Below are positions 43,068-51,945 of a stretch of DNA of 64,000 nucleotides, piece by piece. This DNA comes from an uncultured Paracoccaceae bacterium (GTDB taxonomy: Bacteria > Pseudomonadota > Alphaproteobacteria > Rhodobacterales > Rhodobacteraceae), in contig CANMTR010000001.1 of assembly GCA_947500825.1 (NCBI GenBank), forward strand, positions 124,001-188,000, given 5' to 3'. The notes below the pieces were generated by a model. The model searched no databases. It was not told the origin of the DNA and saw only the letters and a program-made list of their open reading frames with translations. Made by a program: the position numbers and the translations under genes. Every line of letters starts with the position of its first letter. The first letter of the stretch is position 1.

Positions 43068-44843
43068 ATGCACGCCTACCGCAGCCATACCTGCGCCGAG
43101 CTCGACCGCGACACCGTCGGCGAGACCGTGCGCCTTTCGGGCTGGGTCCATCGCGTGCGCGACCACGGGGGTGTCCTGTTCATCGACCTGCGCGACCATT
43201 TCGGCATCACCCAGGTGATCTGCGACTCAGACTCGGACGCCTTCGCGCAGATGGAGAAGGTCCGCTCGGAATGGTGCATCCGCATCGACGGTGAGGTGAA
43301 GGCGCGCGACGAGCATCTGATCAACCCGCGCCTGCCCACCGGCGAGATCGAGGTCTATGTCCGCGACATCGAGGTGCTGGGCCGTGCGGGCGAGTTGCCC
43401 CTGCCGGTTTTCGGCGAGCCCGATTACCCCGAGGAGACGCGCCTGCGCCACCGCTACCTCGACCTGCGGCGCGAGACGCTCCATGCCAACATGGTGCTGC
43501 GCTCGGACGTGGTGCGCGATTTGCGCGAGCGGATGTGGGGGCAGGGCTTCAACGAATACCAGACGCCGATCCTGACCGCCTCCAGCCCCGAGGGCGCGCG
43601 CGACTTCCTGGTGCCCTCGCGGCTGCACCCGGGCAAGTTCTATGCGCTGCCGCAGGCGCCGCAGCAGTTCAAGCAGCTGATCATGGTCTCGGGCTTCGAC
43701 AAGTACTTCCAGATAGCGCCCTGCTTCCGCGACGAGGACCCCCGCGCCGACCGCTCGCCCACCGACTTCTACCAGCTCGACATGGAGATGTCCTTCGTCG
43801 ACCAAGACGACGTCTTCGCCGCGATCGAGCCCGTGGTGCGGGGCTGCTTCGAGCGCTTCGGCGGCGGACGTGCCGTGGACCAGGCCTTCCCGCGCATTTC
43901 CTACGCGGACGCCGCGCTGAAATACGGCACCGACAAGCCCGACCTGCGCAACCCCATCGAGATGCAGGTGGTGTCCGAGCATTTCGCCGGCTCCGGCTTC
44001 AAGATCTTCGCCGACCTCCTGGAGCAGGAGGGCACGCAAGTGCGCGCCATTCCCGCGCCCACGGGCGGGTCCCGCAAGTTCTGCGACCGGATGAACAAGT
44101 TCGCGCAAGGCGAGGGCCTGCCGGGGATGGGCTACATCTTCTGGCGGGACGGCGACGACGGGGTGGAGGCCGCGGGCCCGCTCGCGAAGAACATCGGCCC
44201 CGAGCGCACGGAGGCGATCCGCCGGCAGCTTTCGCTGGGCAAGGGCGACGCGGCCTTCTTCCTCGGCGGCAAGCCGGCCGATTTCGAGGGTGTGGCGGGG
44301 CGTGCCCGCACCGTGATCGGCGACGAGCTGGGCCTGACCGAGACCGACCGCTTCGCCTTCGCCTGGATCGTCGATTTCCCGATGTACGAGGCCGACGACG
44401 AGGGCCGCGTGGACTTCTCCCACAACCCGTTCTCGATGCCCCAGGGCGGTGCGGAGGCGCTCGACGGCGATCCGCTGGAGGTGAAGGGCTGGCAGTACGA
44501 CCTGGCCTGCAACGGCTACGAGCTGGTCTCCGGCGCGATCCGCAACCACCGCCCCGAGATCATGTTCAAGGCGTTCGAGCTGGCGGGCTACGACGAGGCC
44601 GAGGTGCGCGCGCGCTTCGGCGGCATGGTCAACGCGTTCCAGTACGGCGCACCGCCCCACGGGGGCTGCGCGGCGGGGATTGACCGGATGGTGATGCTGC
44701 TGGCGGACGAACAGAACATCCGCGAGGTCATCATGTTCCCGATGAACCAGCAGGCGCAGGACCTGATGATGGGCGCGCCGTCGGAGCCGACGGGAGAACA
44801 GCTGCGCGAGCTGGGCCTGCGCGTCCTGCCGCGCGAGAGTTGA
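43068..44843 (+). CDS. aspS: Aspartate-tRNA ligase
   Basis: A 591-residue class II synthetase that charges tRNA(Asp), and perhaps also tRNA(Asn) for amidation. The anticodon-binding OB fold ([21 protein letters not shown], shortened) occupies residues ~17-110. Class II motif 2 appears as [19 protein letters not shown], the bacterial GAD insertion follows, and motif 3 is in [19 protein letters not shown] 43068 (MHAYRSHTC) fits the family start; the upstream ATG at 43029 overlaps the promoter. Confidence 0.96.
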   Translation: MHAYRSHTCAELDRDTVGETVRLSGWVHRVRDHGGVLFIDLRDHFGITQVICDSDSDAFAQMEKVRSEWCIRIDGEVKARDEHLINPRLPTGEIEVYVRDIEVLGRAGELPLPVFGEPDYPEETRLRHRYLDLRRETLHANMVLRSDVVRDLRERMWGQGFNEYQTPILTASSPEGARDFLVPSRLHPGKFYALPQAPQQFKQLIMVSGFDKYFQIAPCFRDEDPRADRSPTDFYQLDMEMSFVDQDDVFAAIEPVVRGCFERFGGGRAVDQAFPRISYADAALKYGTDKPDLRNPIEMQVVSEHFAGSGFKIFADLLEQEGTQVRAIPAPTGGSRKFCDRMNKFAQGEGLPGMGYIFWRDGDDGVEAAGPLAKNIGPERTEAIRRQLSLGKGDAAFFLGGKPADFEGVAGRARTVIGDELGLTETDRFAFAWIVDFPMYEADDEGRVDFSHNPFSMPQGGAEALDGDPLEVKGWQYDLACNGYELVSGAIRNHRPEIMFKAFELAGYDEAEVRARFGGMVNAFQYGAPPHGGCAAGIDRMVMLLADEQNIREVIMFPMNQQAQDLMMGAPSEPTGEQLRELGLRVLPRES

Positions 44844-44849
44844 GCGGGC

Positions 44850-44866
44850 GGCGGGCTTAGCCCGCC
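44850..44866. terminator. Hairpin between convergent aspS and response-regulator genes
   Basis: GGCGGGC-TTA-GCCCGCC forms a perfect 7-bp stem with a 3-base loop, seven bases after the aspS stop and overlapping the last codons of the convergent gene. It could serve both strands; no T run follows. Confidence 0.4.
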
Positions 44867-45576
44867 ATCCGCACCCCGTTCAGCCTGTCGCGGACCAGGG
44901 CCGAGACGGCGGAGGTGTCGGGTACGGTCGTGCTGGCCGCGAGGGCCGCGTCGCCCCGCCGCACCGCCGTCAGCATCTCCGTGTCCGACATCGCGAGCGC
45001 CACGCCGCGGGCGAAGTTCAGGGCATAGGCGACGGTGGCGCGGTCGCGTTCCCGGTCCAGCAGGTCGGCGATCAGGGTCAGGTCGTCGCGCAGTGCACCG
45101 TCATCCGGCCGCACGCTCTCGTCCGAGACGAGGCGCGGCCCGGCCGGATGCCATTCCTTGGGAAGATGCGCCAGGATCGCGGCGTGGAAGGCGCCGACCG
45201 ACCCGTAGGGCTTGGCGACGAAGGCGTCGGCGCCGGCGGCAATCGCCTCTCCCGCCAGGTCCTGGTCGCCAGAGGTCGCCAGGATCGCGGGCACCCGGTT
45301 CGACGCGGCCGCGAGTCGGCGAATCAGGCTCAGGCCGCACCCGTCCGGCAGCCCCACATCGACGATCGCCACCGAGGGGCGGACCAGCGACAGGTGCCGC
45401 TCGGCCGCGCGGAGCGAATCGGCCCGCCGCACCCGGGCGCCGCCGCGCAGACACATCAGGCGCATGGTCTCGCCCGCGTGGCGGCTGTCCTCCACCACCA
45501 GGATCATCTGCCCCAGCAGCGGCCTGTCCGCCGTCGGCCGGCGGCCCTGCAGGAAGTCTGTCGGGATGTCGCTCAT
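44857..45576 (-). CDS. Response regulator receiver protein with unknown C-terminal domain
   Basis: A 239-residue protein. A 23-residue leader precedes a REC domain (about 24-140) with acidic pocket Glu29/Asp30, phospho-acceptor Asp73 in IVDVGLPDG, Ser/Thr in ATSGD and Lys122 in VAKPYG. The ~95 residues after it are helical, contain no DNA-binding or enzymatic motif I recognise, and include DRERDRATVAYALNFARGVA. No histidine kinase is adjacent, so it is an orphan. The ATG at 45576 lies beside a hairpin-capable sequence and downstream of a CtrA-like box. Confidence 0.82.
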   Translation of the reverse strand: MSDIPTDFLQGRRPTADRPLLGQMILVVEDSRHAGETMRLMCLRGGARVRRADSLRAAERHLSLVRPSVAIVDVGLPDGCGLSLIRRLAAASNRVPAILATSGDQDLAGEAIAAGADAFVAKPYGSVGAFHAAILAHLPKEWHPAGPRLVSDESVRPDDGALRDDLTLIADLLDRERDRATVAYALNFARGVALAMSDTEMLTAVRRGDAALAASTTVPDTSAVSALVRDRLNGVRMAG

Positions 45577-45581
45577 CTGTT

Positions 45582-45615
45582 GCCCCCAATGGCTGACCCG
45601 CGGCACCTTGGGGGC
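45582..45615 (-). promoter_or_regulatory. Inverted repeat overlapping the response-regulator ribosome-binding site
   Basis: GCCCCCAA (45582-45589) and TTGGGGGC (45608-45615) are perfect 8-base inverted repeats 18 bases apart. In the mRNA the distal arm is the G-rich Shine-Dalgarno-like sequence six bases before the ATG, so folding would hide it. A protein operator is the alternative. Confidence 0.5.
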
Positions 45616-45622
45616 ATCATGG

Positions 45623-45637
45623 CTAACGATCCGTTAA
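45623..45637 (-). promoter_or_regulatory. CtrA-like binding site (TTAA-N7-TTAG)
   Basis: On the minus strand TTAACGGATCGTTAG matches the CtrA consensus TTAA-N7-TTAA at seven of eight positions, about 50 bases upstream of the response-regulator start. The embedded TAACG-ATC-CGTTA dyad is also symmetric. Sequence match only. Confidence 0.4.
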
Positions 45638-45704
45638 GGTGGGCGCGCTTGCGGCGATCCGGGGCGCGTTATAGGACCGGCGCCACCCCAGGGGAGAGCT
45701 GCAG

Positions 45705-46109
45705 ATGATCGGACGCCTCAACCACGTGGCCATCGCCGTGCCGGACCTCGAGGCGGCGGCCGCACAGTATCGCGGCACGCTCGGCGCCGAGGTCGGCCCC
45801 CCGCAGGAGGAGCCGGATCACGGCGTCACCGTCGTCTTCATCACCCTGCCCAACACCAAGATCGAACTTCTGCACCCGCTGGGGGAAGGCTCTCCCATCG
45901 CGGGGTTCCTCGACAAGAACCCCTCGGGCGGGATTCACCACATGTGCTACGAGGTCGAGGACATCCGGGCCGCCCGCGACCGCCTGAAGGGAGAGGGCGC
46001 GCGCGTCCTGGGCGACGGCGAGCCGAAGACGGGCGCCCACGGCAAGCCCGTCCTGTTCCTGCACCCCAAGGACTTCAACGGCTGCCTCATCGAGCTGGAG
46101 GAGGTCTGA
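45705..46109 (+). CDS. mce: Methylmalonyl-CoA epimerase
   Basis: A 134-residue VOC-fold enzyme interconverting (R)- and (S)-methylmalonyl-CoA in propionyl-CoA breakdown. Metal ligands are visible in LNHVAIAVPDLE (His), GIHHMCYEVED (His) and the C-terminal CLIELEEV (Glu), with IELLHPLG in the middle. GGGGAGAG precedes the ATG. The DUF1467 gene begins one base after its stop, an order common in Rhodobacterales. Confidence 0.92.
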   Translation: MIGRLNHVAIAVPDLEAAAAQYRGTLGAEVGPPQEEPDHGVTVVFITLPNTKIELLHPLGEGSPIAGFLDKNPSGGIHHMCYEVEDIRAARDRLKGEGARVLGDGEPKTGAHGKPVLFLHPKDFNGCLIELEEV

Positions 46110-46110
46110 G

Positions 46111-46413
46111 ATGGGTATCACCTCGGCGATCGTGCTCTACGCGGTGACCTGGTTCATGGTGTCCTTCGTCATCCTGCCGATCGGCCTGTCCACCCAAGGG
46201 GACGAGGGGGAGGTCGTGCCGGGCACCCACGAATCCAGCCCGGCGCGCTACCCGTTCAAGCGCAAGCTGCTCCAGACGACGATCTGGGGCACCCTCGTAT
46301 GGGCGATCCTGACCGGCGTCATCCTGTCCGGCGCGGTCGGGGTGCGCGATCTCGACTGGTTCGACCGGATGTCGCCTCGGGAAGTGCCGGCAGCCGATGG
46401 AACAGGTGGGTGA
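46111..46413 (+). CDS. DUF1467 family membrane protein
   Basis: A 100-residue inner-membrane protein with two helices (about residues 5-26 and 56-77) around a loop containing GTHESSPARYPFKRKLL, the signature of DUF1467. Function unknown; in alphaproteobacteria it regularly follows methylmalonyl-CoA epimerase, as here. Its last 95 bases overlap the 3' end of the convergent EI24-family gene on the other strand. Confidence 0.83.
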   Translation: MGITSAIVLYAVTWFMVSFVILPIGLSTQGDEGEVVPGTHESSPARYPFKRKLLQTTIWGTLVWAILTGVILSGAVGVRDLDWFDRMSPREVPAADGTGG

Positions 46414-47071
46414 AGGCCGCCGCGCCCAGGAGCGGAACGGCCAGGTTCACGATCGGCACGGTCAGGGGCAGCGCCATGACGCAGCCCGCCGCCCAGATCC
46501 GCAGCCGGTGGCGCCGGCGCAGGCGCGCCGCGCCCTCGGGCCCCAGTCGGCGCATGGCGATGAGCTGGACGTATTCGCGCCCCAGGAGGAAACCGTTCAC
46601 GGCGTAGAAGATGATCGGCGCGAAGGGCGGTAGCAGCAGGTAGGCCGCGAAGGCGGCGATGTTGACCGCGATCAGCACGCCCAGGAATCCAAGCCCGTCG
46701 CGAAGGCCCTCGGCCATCGACAAGCGCGGCGCGGGCGTGAGGTGAGGATAGTGCCGCGCCTCGACCGCGTCGGTCACGTCGTCGAGGAAGAACGAGGTGA
46801 AGACCGAGGCCACCGGCACCATCAGGAACACCGACAATACTAGGACGCCCAGGACCGACGCGCCCGAGGCGATGTCGTCGATCCAGCCCACCTGGCCGAC
46901 GAAGGGCAGCGCCACCGTATCGGGCAGGAGCCAGTTCACCCCCCAGACGAAGAGCGCGGCGAAACCCGCGAACAGGACCACGGTCAGACCGATTCCCGTC
47001 CAGAGCACCCGCTGGAACCGCGGGTCGGCGAATTGCGCGACGGCGCGCGCCACGTCCGACAGGAACGTCAT
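46319..47071 (-). CDS. EI24/CysZ-like membrane protein
   Basis: A 250-residue polytopic membrane protein. Hydrophobic segments lie at about residues 24-50, 68-92 and 130-165, then a pair near 195-220. FTSFFLDDVTDAVEARHYP and NGFLLGREYVQLIAMRRLG are family hallmarks of EI24-domain proteins, some of which (CysZ) import sulfate; transport specificity is not known here. The ~25 C-terminal residues after FHRL are Arg-rich and fall in the overlap with the convergent DUF1467 gene. The start overlaps the nitroreductase stop. Confidence 0.82.
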   Translation of the reverse strand: MTFLSDVARAVAQFADPRFQRVLWTGIGLTVVLFAGFAALFVWGVNWLLPDTVALPFVGQVGWIDDIASGASVLGVLVLSVFLMVPVASVFTSFFLDDVTDAVEARHYPHLTPAPRLSMAEGLRDGLGFLGVLIAVNIAAFAAYLLLPPFAPIIFYAVNGFLLGREYVQLIAMRRLGPEGAARLRRRHRLRIWAAGCVMALPLTVPIVNLAVPLLGAAAFTHLFHRLPALPEATSGRTSRDRAPRPRRTG

Positions 47072-47646
47072 TGCGTGACCCAGAGCACCTTTCGGTCCAT
47101 GTCGGGGCGCGGCCGTTCGGGGGGCGTCGCGCCCTCGGTGCCGATATGGATCAGGCCGGCGATCTCCTCCTGGGGGTCGAGGCCCAGCCCGTCGCGGCGG
47201 AACGTCTCGTCGCGGCTCGCCCAGCCCGTCAGCCAGTTCGCGCCCCAGCCCGCGGCCAGCGCCGCGTTCAGGAGCTGGGTGCAGACCGCGCCAGCGGACA
47301 GGAGCTGCTCGGTGCGGGGGATCTTGTCGCTCTCCACGGGGCTGAAGACCACGGCGACGGCGAGCCCCGCATCCGCGTATTGTAGGCGCTGCTTGTCGAT
47401 TTCCTCGGGCGGGCGCCCCTGGGCCGCGCCGCAGGACCCCACCCGGTCGGCGAGGCGGCGCAGCGCGGCGCGCTCCAGCACGATCAGGCGCCAAGGCTCG
47501 AGTTTGCCGTGATCGGGGCTGCGCAGGGCCGAGCGCAGGATCGGCTCCAGCGCGTCACGGTCCGGCACCGGGTCGGACAGGGTCTTCGCGGGGCGCGACC
47601 GCCGGCTCAGGAGGAAGTCGAGGACGTCTGCGCGGGGCTGGGCCAT
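47068..47646 (-). CDS. Nitroreductase family protein
   Basis: A 192-residue FMN-dependent oxidoreductase of the small YdjA-like group. LLSRRSRPAKTLSDPVPDRD and RSALRSPDHGKLEPWRLIVL form the FMN-phosphate and dimer regions, and AALAAGWGANWLTGW is the conserved central helix. Physiological substrate unknown. It is the first gene of a two-gene unit with the EI24-type gene. Confidence 0.88.
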   Translation of the reverse strand: MAQPRADVLDFLLSRRSRPAKTLSDPVPDRDALEPILRSALRSPDHGKLEPWRLIVLERAALRRLADRVGSCGAAQGRPPEEIDKQRLQYADAGLAVAVVFSPVESDKIPRTEQLLSAGAVCTQLLNAALAAGWGANWLTGWASRDETFRRDGLGLDPQEEIAGLIHIGTEGATPPERPRPDMDRKVLWVTQ

Positions 47647-47716
47647 GGGGATCTCCTTCGCCGCTCATGTCGGCCTCCCGGGCCGGTCCGTCAAGCGACG
47701 GGCGCGGCCCGGTCGT

Positions 47717-47956
47717 TCAGCCCCTTTGCGCACGGCGGGTATAGGCGCCCTCCGGCAGGTCCAGCGCCGCGGCGAGGTCGCGCAGCTGCCCCGGCGACAG
47801 CGTCACCGTCACGCTGCGGTCGGAGCGCGGATCGGCCTGGGTCGCGGTCACGCATTCCTCGAAGGCGTGGATCGTCACGTCCCCCTGACGGTGGCCCTCG
47901 GCCTCGTCGATGAGGGTGATGATCGTGGCGTCGAACTCGTGCTCGATGGTGAACAT
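47717..47956 (-). CDS. Conserved small hypothetical protein (79 aa)
   Basis: An acidic 79-residue protein with no motif I can name. It begins MFTIEHEFDATIITLIDEAE and contains a likely beta-hairpin (RSVTVTLSPGQLRDLAAAL) followed by a helix. There are no membrane segments, signal or cysteine pairs beyond one Cys. It is divergent from the M48 lipoprotein gene and transcribed away from it. Confidence 0.6.
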   Translation of the reverse strand: MFTIEHEFDATIITLIDEAEGHRQGDVTIHAFEECVTATQADPRSDRSVTVTLSPGQLRDLAAALDLPEGAYTRRAQRG

Positions 47957-48084
47957 GCGGCTAACTCCGGAAGGGGGCGGAGCGGAGCCTAGGACGAAAC
48001 GCGCGCCTCGCCATGCTCTGGCGCGGCGGCGGGCTGGCGGCTACACTCGGCCCCCAGAGCCTTCCGAACCACGGACCCGTGCCC

Positions 48085-48792
48085 ATGCGGATCGCCCTTG
48101 CCGGCCTCCTCCTCCTCGCCCTGTCGGGCTGCGTCACCCCGGTCGTCGTCGCCACGCCACCCGACCGCCCGGCCACGCGGGAGGCGCCGAACCGGCCCGC
48201 GCCCTCGCGCGCGGCCCGCAACTTCGTCCAGGTAGTGGACCGCGTGATGCCGGTCGCGCGCGCCGCCTGCCGCGAGCGGACGCGGAACGTGCGCTGCGAC
48301 TATGCCGTGGTGGTCGACGATCGGCCCGGCATACCCGCCAACGCTTTCCAGACCCTGGCCCCCGACGGCCGGCCGGTGGTGGGGTTCACCCTGCCGCTGA
48401 TCCTGGAGGCCCGCAACACCGACGAGCTGGCCTTCATCCTCAGCCACGAGGCCGCCCACCACATCGCGGGCCACATCTCGCGGGGGCGGACCTCGGCGCG
48501 CAGCACGGCGACGCTGGCGGGCGCCCTCGTGGCGATGGGCGGCGGGGATGCGTCCGCGGTCCAGCAGGCGCAGGACTTCGGCGCCTTCTACGGCGCGCGG
48601 CGCTACGCAAAGGGGTTCGAGCTGGAGGCCGATGCGCTGGGGGCCTTGCTCGCGCAGCGGGCGGGCTACGACCCGCTGGTGGGCATCATGTTCTTCCAGA
48701 ACTCGCCCGACCCGGGCAACCGCTTCCTGGGGACGCACCCGCCCAACGCCGACCGGATCGCCACCGTGCGCCGGGTCGTGGCGGGGCGCTGA
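48085..48792 (+). CDS. M48 family zinc metalloprotease lipoprotein (second)
   Basis: A 235-residue lipid-anchored periplasmic protease. The signal MRIALAGLLLLALSGC has a lipobox Cys at 16. The zinc motif HEAAHH is in FILSHEAAHHIAGH (near residue 130), with the third ligand in FELEADALGALLA. It differs in sequence from the M48 protein at 23084-23827, so the two are paralogues. ATG 48085 is chosen for the signal peptide; the ribosome-binding site is weak and an upstream GTG-rich frame reaches 48013. Confidence 0.82.
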   Translation: MRIALAGLLLLALSGCVTPVVVATPPDRPATREAPNRPAPSRAARNFVQVVDRVMPVARAACRERTRNVRCDYAVVVDDRPGIPANAFQTLAPDGRPVVGFTLPLILEARNTDELAFILSHEAAHHIAGHISRGRTSARSTATLAGALVAMGGGDASAVQQAQDFGAFYGARRYAKGFELEADALGALLAQRAGYDPLVGIMFFQNSPDPGNRFLGTHPPNADRIATVRRVVAGR

Positions 48793-48942
48793 CACCGACC
48801 GCGCCCCGGGGCCTGCCGGGCGGCTGGCGCGATGCGGGCCACGGGCGGGCCGTAGGGCCTTCCGCCCGGCTGTGGGCCCCGCGCCCGTGGGCCCTCCCGG
48901 CGCGGATGGACATGCCGCGCAGGGGGCACTAGCGGAGGCGGC

Positions 48943-49866
48943 ATGATCGACGTCGTCCTCCAGGTCCTGCCGTTCTTCGCGCTGATCGGCATCGGCGCGG
49001 GGGCGGGCGCGTCGGGGATGTTCGACGCGGGCGCGGGCCGGGTGCTGACGCGGTTCGTGTTCTACTTCGCCCTGTCGGCGCTCCTGTTCCGGTTCGCGTC
49101 TGGCCTCGACCTGGGCGCGCTCTTCGACTGGCGGGTCCTCGGGGCCTATGCCTCGGCGAGCCTTGCTGTCTACGCGCTGGCCTTCGCGGTGGCGACGCGC
49201 CGGGGCGTCAGCCTGTCGGAGCGGGCGGTCGAGGCGCAGTGCGCGGTGGTGGGCAACGTGGGGTTCCTGGGCCTGCCGATGCTGACCATGCTGCTGGGTG
49301 AGGGGGCGGCGCTTCCCATCCTGCAGGTGCTGACCGTCGACCTGCTCCTGTTCGCGGCGCTGATCGTGACCCTGTTCTCCATCGACCGGGAGGGGCGGAT
49401 CGGTCCGGGCACGCTCTTGCGCGTGGGGCAGGCGCTGGTCCGCAACCCGATGCTGGTGGCGATCTTCGCGGGCTTCGCCTGGGCGGCGACCGGGATGGCC
49501 CTTCCCGCCCCGGTCTCGGACCTGATGACGCTCCTGGGCGACGCGGCGACGCCCGGGGCGCTGTTCGCCATCGGCGTGTCGCTCATGCAGAAGAACGCCG
49601 AGCGGCTGAGCGTGGCCACCTGGCTGTCCACGTGCAAGCTGGTGCTGCACCCGCTGGCGGTGGCGCTGGCGGCGCTCGTCCTGTTCCCCGTCCCCGACGG
49701 CGCCGCGCGGGTGGTGATCGCCACCGCGGCGCTGCCCGTGGCGGGCAACGTGTTCATCCTGGCGCAATCCTACGGGGTGGCGCCGCAGCGGGTCTCGACG
49801 GCGATCCTGATATCGACCATCGTCTCCATCGCGACCCTGACGCTCACTCTCGCGTTGACCACCTGA
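48943..49866 (+). CDS. AEC family transporter (auxin efflux carrier-like)
   Basis: A 307-residue permease with about ten helices, two five-helix repeats. Typical AEC features are the N-terminal PFFALIGIGAGAGASGMF, VGNVGFLGLPMLTMLLGEGA, and the C-terminal LPVAGNVFILAQSYGV with the crossover Asn/Pro region. Bacterial AEC proteins export or import small carboxylates such as malate; specificity unknown. GGAGGCGG precedes the ATG. Confidence 0.87.
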   Translation: MIDVVLQVLPFFALIGIGAGAGASGMFDAGAGRVLTRFVFYFALSALLFRFASGLDLGALFDWRVLGAYASASLAVYALAFAVATRRGVSLSERAVEAQCAVVGNVGFLGLPMLTMLLGEGAALPILQVLTVDLLLFAALIVTLFSIDREGRIGPGTLLRVGQALVRNPMLVAIFAGFAWAATGMALPAPVSDLMTLLGDAATPGALFAIGVSLMQKNAERLSVATWLSTCKLVLHPLAVALAALVLFPVPDGAARVVIATAALPVAGNVFILAQSYGVAPQRVSTAILISTIVSIATLTLTLALTT

Positions 49867-49920
49867 TCCGCGCCGGGTTCGAGTGGCGCGGACGCACCGA
49901 AATAGGACTGGGAGGACCAA

Positions 49921-50751
49921 ATGGAGACGAAAAGCGAGAACGCCTGCTTCGGAGGCACGCAAGGGGTCTATACCCACGCGTCGAAGGCCGTGAACTGCGA
50001 CATGACCTTCGCCGTGTTCGTGCCGAAGGAGGCGCGCGACGGCCCCGTGCCGGTGCTGTGGTTCCTGTCGGGGCTGACCTGCACCCACGAGAACGCGATG
50101 ACCAAGTCCATGGCCCAGGCCTTCGCGGCCGAGGAGGGGATCGCGCTCGTCTTTCCCGACACCTCGCCCCGGGGCGAGGGCGTGGCCGACGACGAGGCCT
50201 TCGACATGGGCCAGGGCGCGGGCTTCTACGTGAATGCGACCGAGGCACCTTGGTCCGACCATTTCCGCATGTGGGACTACGTCACCGAGGAGCTGCCCGC
50301 CCTGGTGGGTGAGCACTTCGCCGTCGATCTCGGCCGGCAGGCCATTACCGGACATTCCATGGGCGGACACGGTGCGCTCACGGTGGCGATGAACCTGCCC
50401 GACCGGTTCCGCTCCGTCTCGGCCTTCTCGCCCATGTGCAACACCATGGACAGCGACTGGGGCACGCCGCAGTTCGAGAAGTATCTCGGGTCCGACAGAT
50501 CCGCCTGGGAGGCGCACGACGCCAGCCACCTGATGCGGACGAAAGGTTTCGACGGGCCCGTCCTCGTCGATATCGGCACGTCCGACCAGTTCTGGGACAA
50601 GCTCAAGCCCGGTGCCCTTGCCGCCGCCATCGTCGAGGGCAAGCGCCCCGCGACCCTGCGCTTCCAGCCGGGATACGACCACAGCTACTTCTTCGTCGCC
50701 TCGTTCATCGAGGACCACGTGCGGATGCATGGCGAGGCGCTTTACGGGTGA
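49921..50751 (+). CDS. fghA: S-formylglutathione hydrolase
   Basis: A 276-residue esterase that completes glutathione-dependent formaldehyde oxidation by hydrolysing S-formylglutathione to formate. The nucleophile Ser is in ITGHSMGGHGAL, the oxyanion region in FLSGLTCTHEN and the catalytic His in GYDHSYFFV. A GGGAGGA ribosome-binding site lies before the ATG. The formaldehyde dehydrogenase gene is not adjacent. It is coupled to the next gene by a GTGA overlap. Confidence 0.94.
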   Translation: METKSENACFGGTQGVYTHASKAVNCDMTFAVFVPKEARDGPVPVLWFLSGLTCTHENAMTKSMAQAFAAEEGIALVFPDTSPRGEGVADDEAFDMGQGAGFYVNATEAPWSDHFRMWDYVTEELPALVGEHFAVDLGRQAITGHSMGGHGALTVAMNLPDRFRSVSAFSPMCNTMDSDWGTPQFEKYLGSDRSAWEAHDASHLMRTKGFDGPVLVDIGTSDQFWDKLKPGALAAAIVEGKRPATLRFQPGYDHSYFFVASFIEDHVRMHGEALYG

Positions 50752-51185
50752 TCTACGTGGATGCCGATGCCTGCCCGGTGAAGGCCGAGGTGGAGGCCGT
50801 GGCGACGCGGCACGGAACCTCCGTCGCCATGGTCTCCAACGGGGGGCTCAGGCCCTCGGCCAACCCGTTGGTGGAGATGGTCTATGTCGACCAGGGGGCG
50901 GACGAGGCCGACAAGTGGATCGCCGACCGTTGCGGGGCGGGCGACGTGGTGGTGACGGGCGACATCCCGCTCGCCGCCCGCGCGGTGGAGGCGGGCGCGG
51001 CCGTCCTGAAGCCCGACGGCAGCGAATTGTCGGCCAGAAACGTGTCCGAGGCCCTTGCGGCGCGCGACCTGATGACCGATCTCCGCGCCGCGGACCCGTT
51101 CCGGCAGGGCGGCGGCAGGGCCTTCTCCCGCGCGGACAGGTCCCGCTTTCGCGACGCGCTGGAACGGGCGCTCAGACGAGGCTGA
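50748..51185 (+). CDS. YaiI/YqxD family protein (DUF188)
   Basis: A 145-residue protein of the UPF0178 family, opening IYVDADACPVKAEVE and containing VVTGDIPLAARAVEAGA and GGGRAFSRADRSRF. The conserved Asp residues suggest a PIN-like nuclease fold; the function is not established. The start is GTG overlapping the fghA stop. Confidence 0.88.
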   Translation: MIYVDADACPVKAEVEAVATRHGTSVAMVSNGGLRPSANPLVEMVYVDQGADEADKWIADRCGAGDVVVTGDIPLAARAVEAGAAVLKPDGSELSARNVSEALAARDLMTDLRAADPFRQGGGRAFSRADRSRFRDALERALRRG

Positions 51186-51197
51186 TCGGAGGACAGG

Positions 51198-51845
51198 ATG
51201 ACGCCGGACGCCGTGGTCTTCGACATCGGGAACGTTCTGCTGACCTGGGACCCGGAAGGGTATTACGACCGGGCCATCGGGCGGATCGCGCGCACGCGCC
51301 TCTTTCGGGAGGTGCCGCTCCACGAGATGAACGCGGCGATCGACGCCGGTGCGCCGTGGCACCGGACCGTCGAGGACATGGCCCAGTCCCACCTGCGCTG
51401 GCGCCGCGACATCCTCGCCTGGCGGGACCACTGGGACGAGATGGCGGGCCCGCTGATCGAGGGCAGCGTCGCGCTCCAGCGGGCGCTGCGCCGTCGCGAC
51501 GTGCCCGTCTTCGCGCTCACCAATTTCGGCCGCGAGACGTTCGAGTACGCGCGCAGGCTCCACCCGGCCCTGACCGAGTTCGACGGGGCGGTGGTGTCGG
51601 GGCAGGTGGGCGCGCTCAAGCCCGATCCGGCGATCTTCAAGGTGCTGGAGGATCGCTCCGGCATCGCGCCGGGCAAGCTCCTCCTGATCGACGATCGGCG
51701 CGAGAACGTCGAGGCGGCCGAGGCGCGCGGCTGGCAGACCCACCTCTTCGAGGGGCCCGAAGGGCTGGAGCGCCGCCTCGTCGAGGAGGGCCTCCTGCGA
51801 GAGGAGGATCCGGGCGCCGCCGATGCCGCGGGCGATACGGCGTAA
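51198..51845 (+). CDS. HAD-superfamily hydrolase (YihX-like phosphatase)
   Basis: A 215-residue phosphatase. Motif I is VFDIGNVLL, in which the second Asp of DxD is Gly, a form seen in the YihX/epoxide-hydrolase-like HAD-IA branch; motif II is ALTNFG, motif III the Lys in ALKPDPAIF, and motif IV IDDRRENVEAA. YihX hydrolyses alpha-glucose 1-phosphate, but the substrate here is not certain. GGAGGACAGG precedes the ATG. Confidence 0.82.
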   Translation: MTPDAVVFDIGNVLLTWDPEGYYDRAIGRIARTRLFREVPLHEMNAAIDAGAPWHRTVEDMAQSHLRWRRDILAWRDHWDEMAGPLIEGSVALQRALRRRDVPVFALTNFGRETFEYARRLHPALTEFDGAVVSGQVGALKPDPAIFKVLEDRSGIAPGKLLLIDDRRENVEAAEARGWQTHLFEGPEGLERRLVEEGLLREEDPGAADAAGDTA

Positions 51846-51887
51846 GCCGACCCCGCGGGTGCGCGAACTGCATGATCGTCGCAGGCT

Positions 51888-51912
51888 GGAACGACCCCGA
51901 CCGACCTTCGTT
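51888..51912 (+). promoter_or_regulatory. EcfG-type (general stress) promoter for the SDR-SDR-GH13 operon
   Basis: GGAAC (51888-51892), exactly 16 bases, CGTT (51909-51912), an exact match to the alphaproteobacterial general stress consensus. The ATG of the first dehydrogenase gene lies 33 bases downstream. Confidence 0.65.
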
Positions 51913-51945
51913 GCCCGGGCGACGGAACACGAAGGAAAGTCGATC

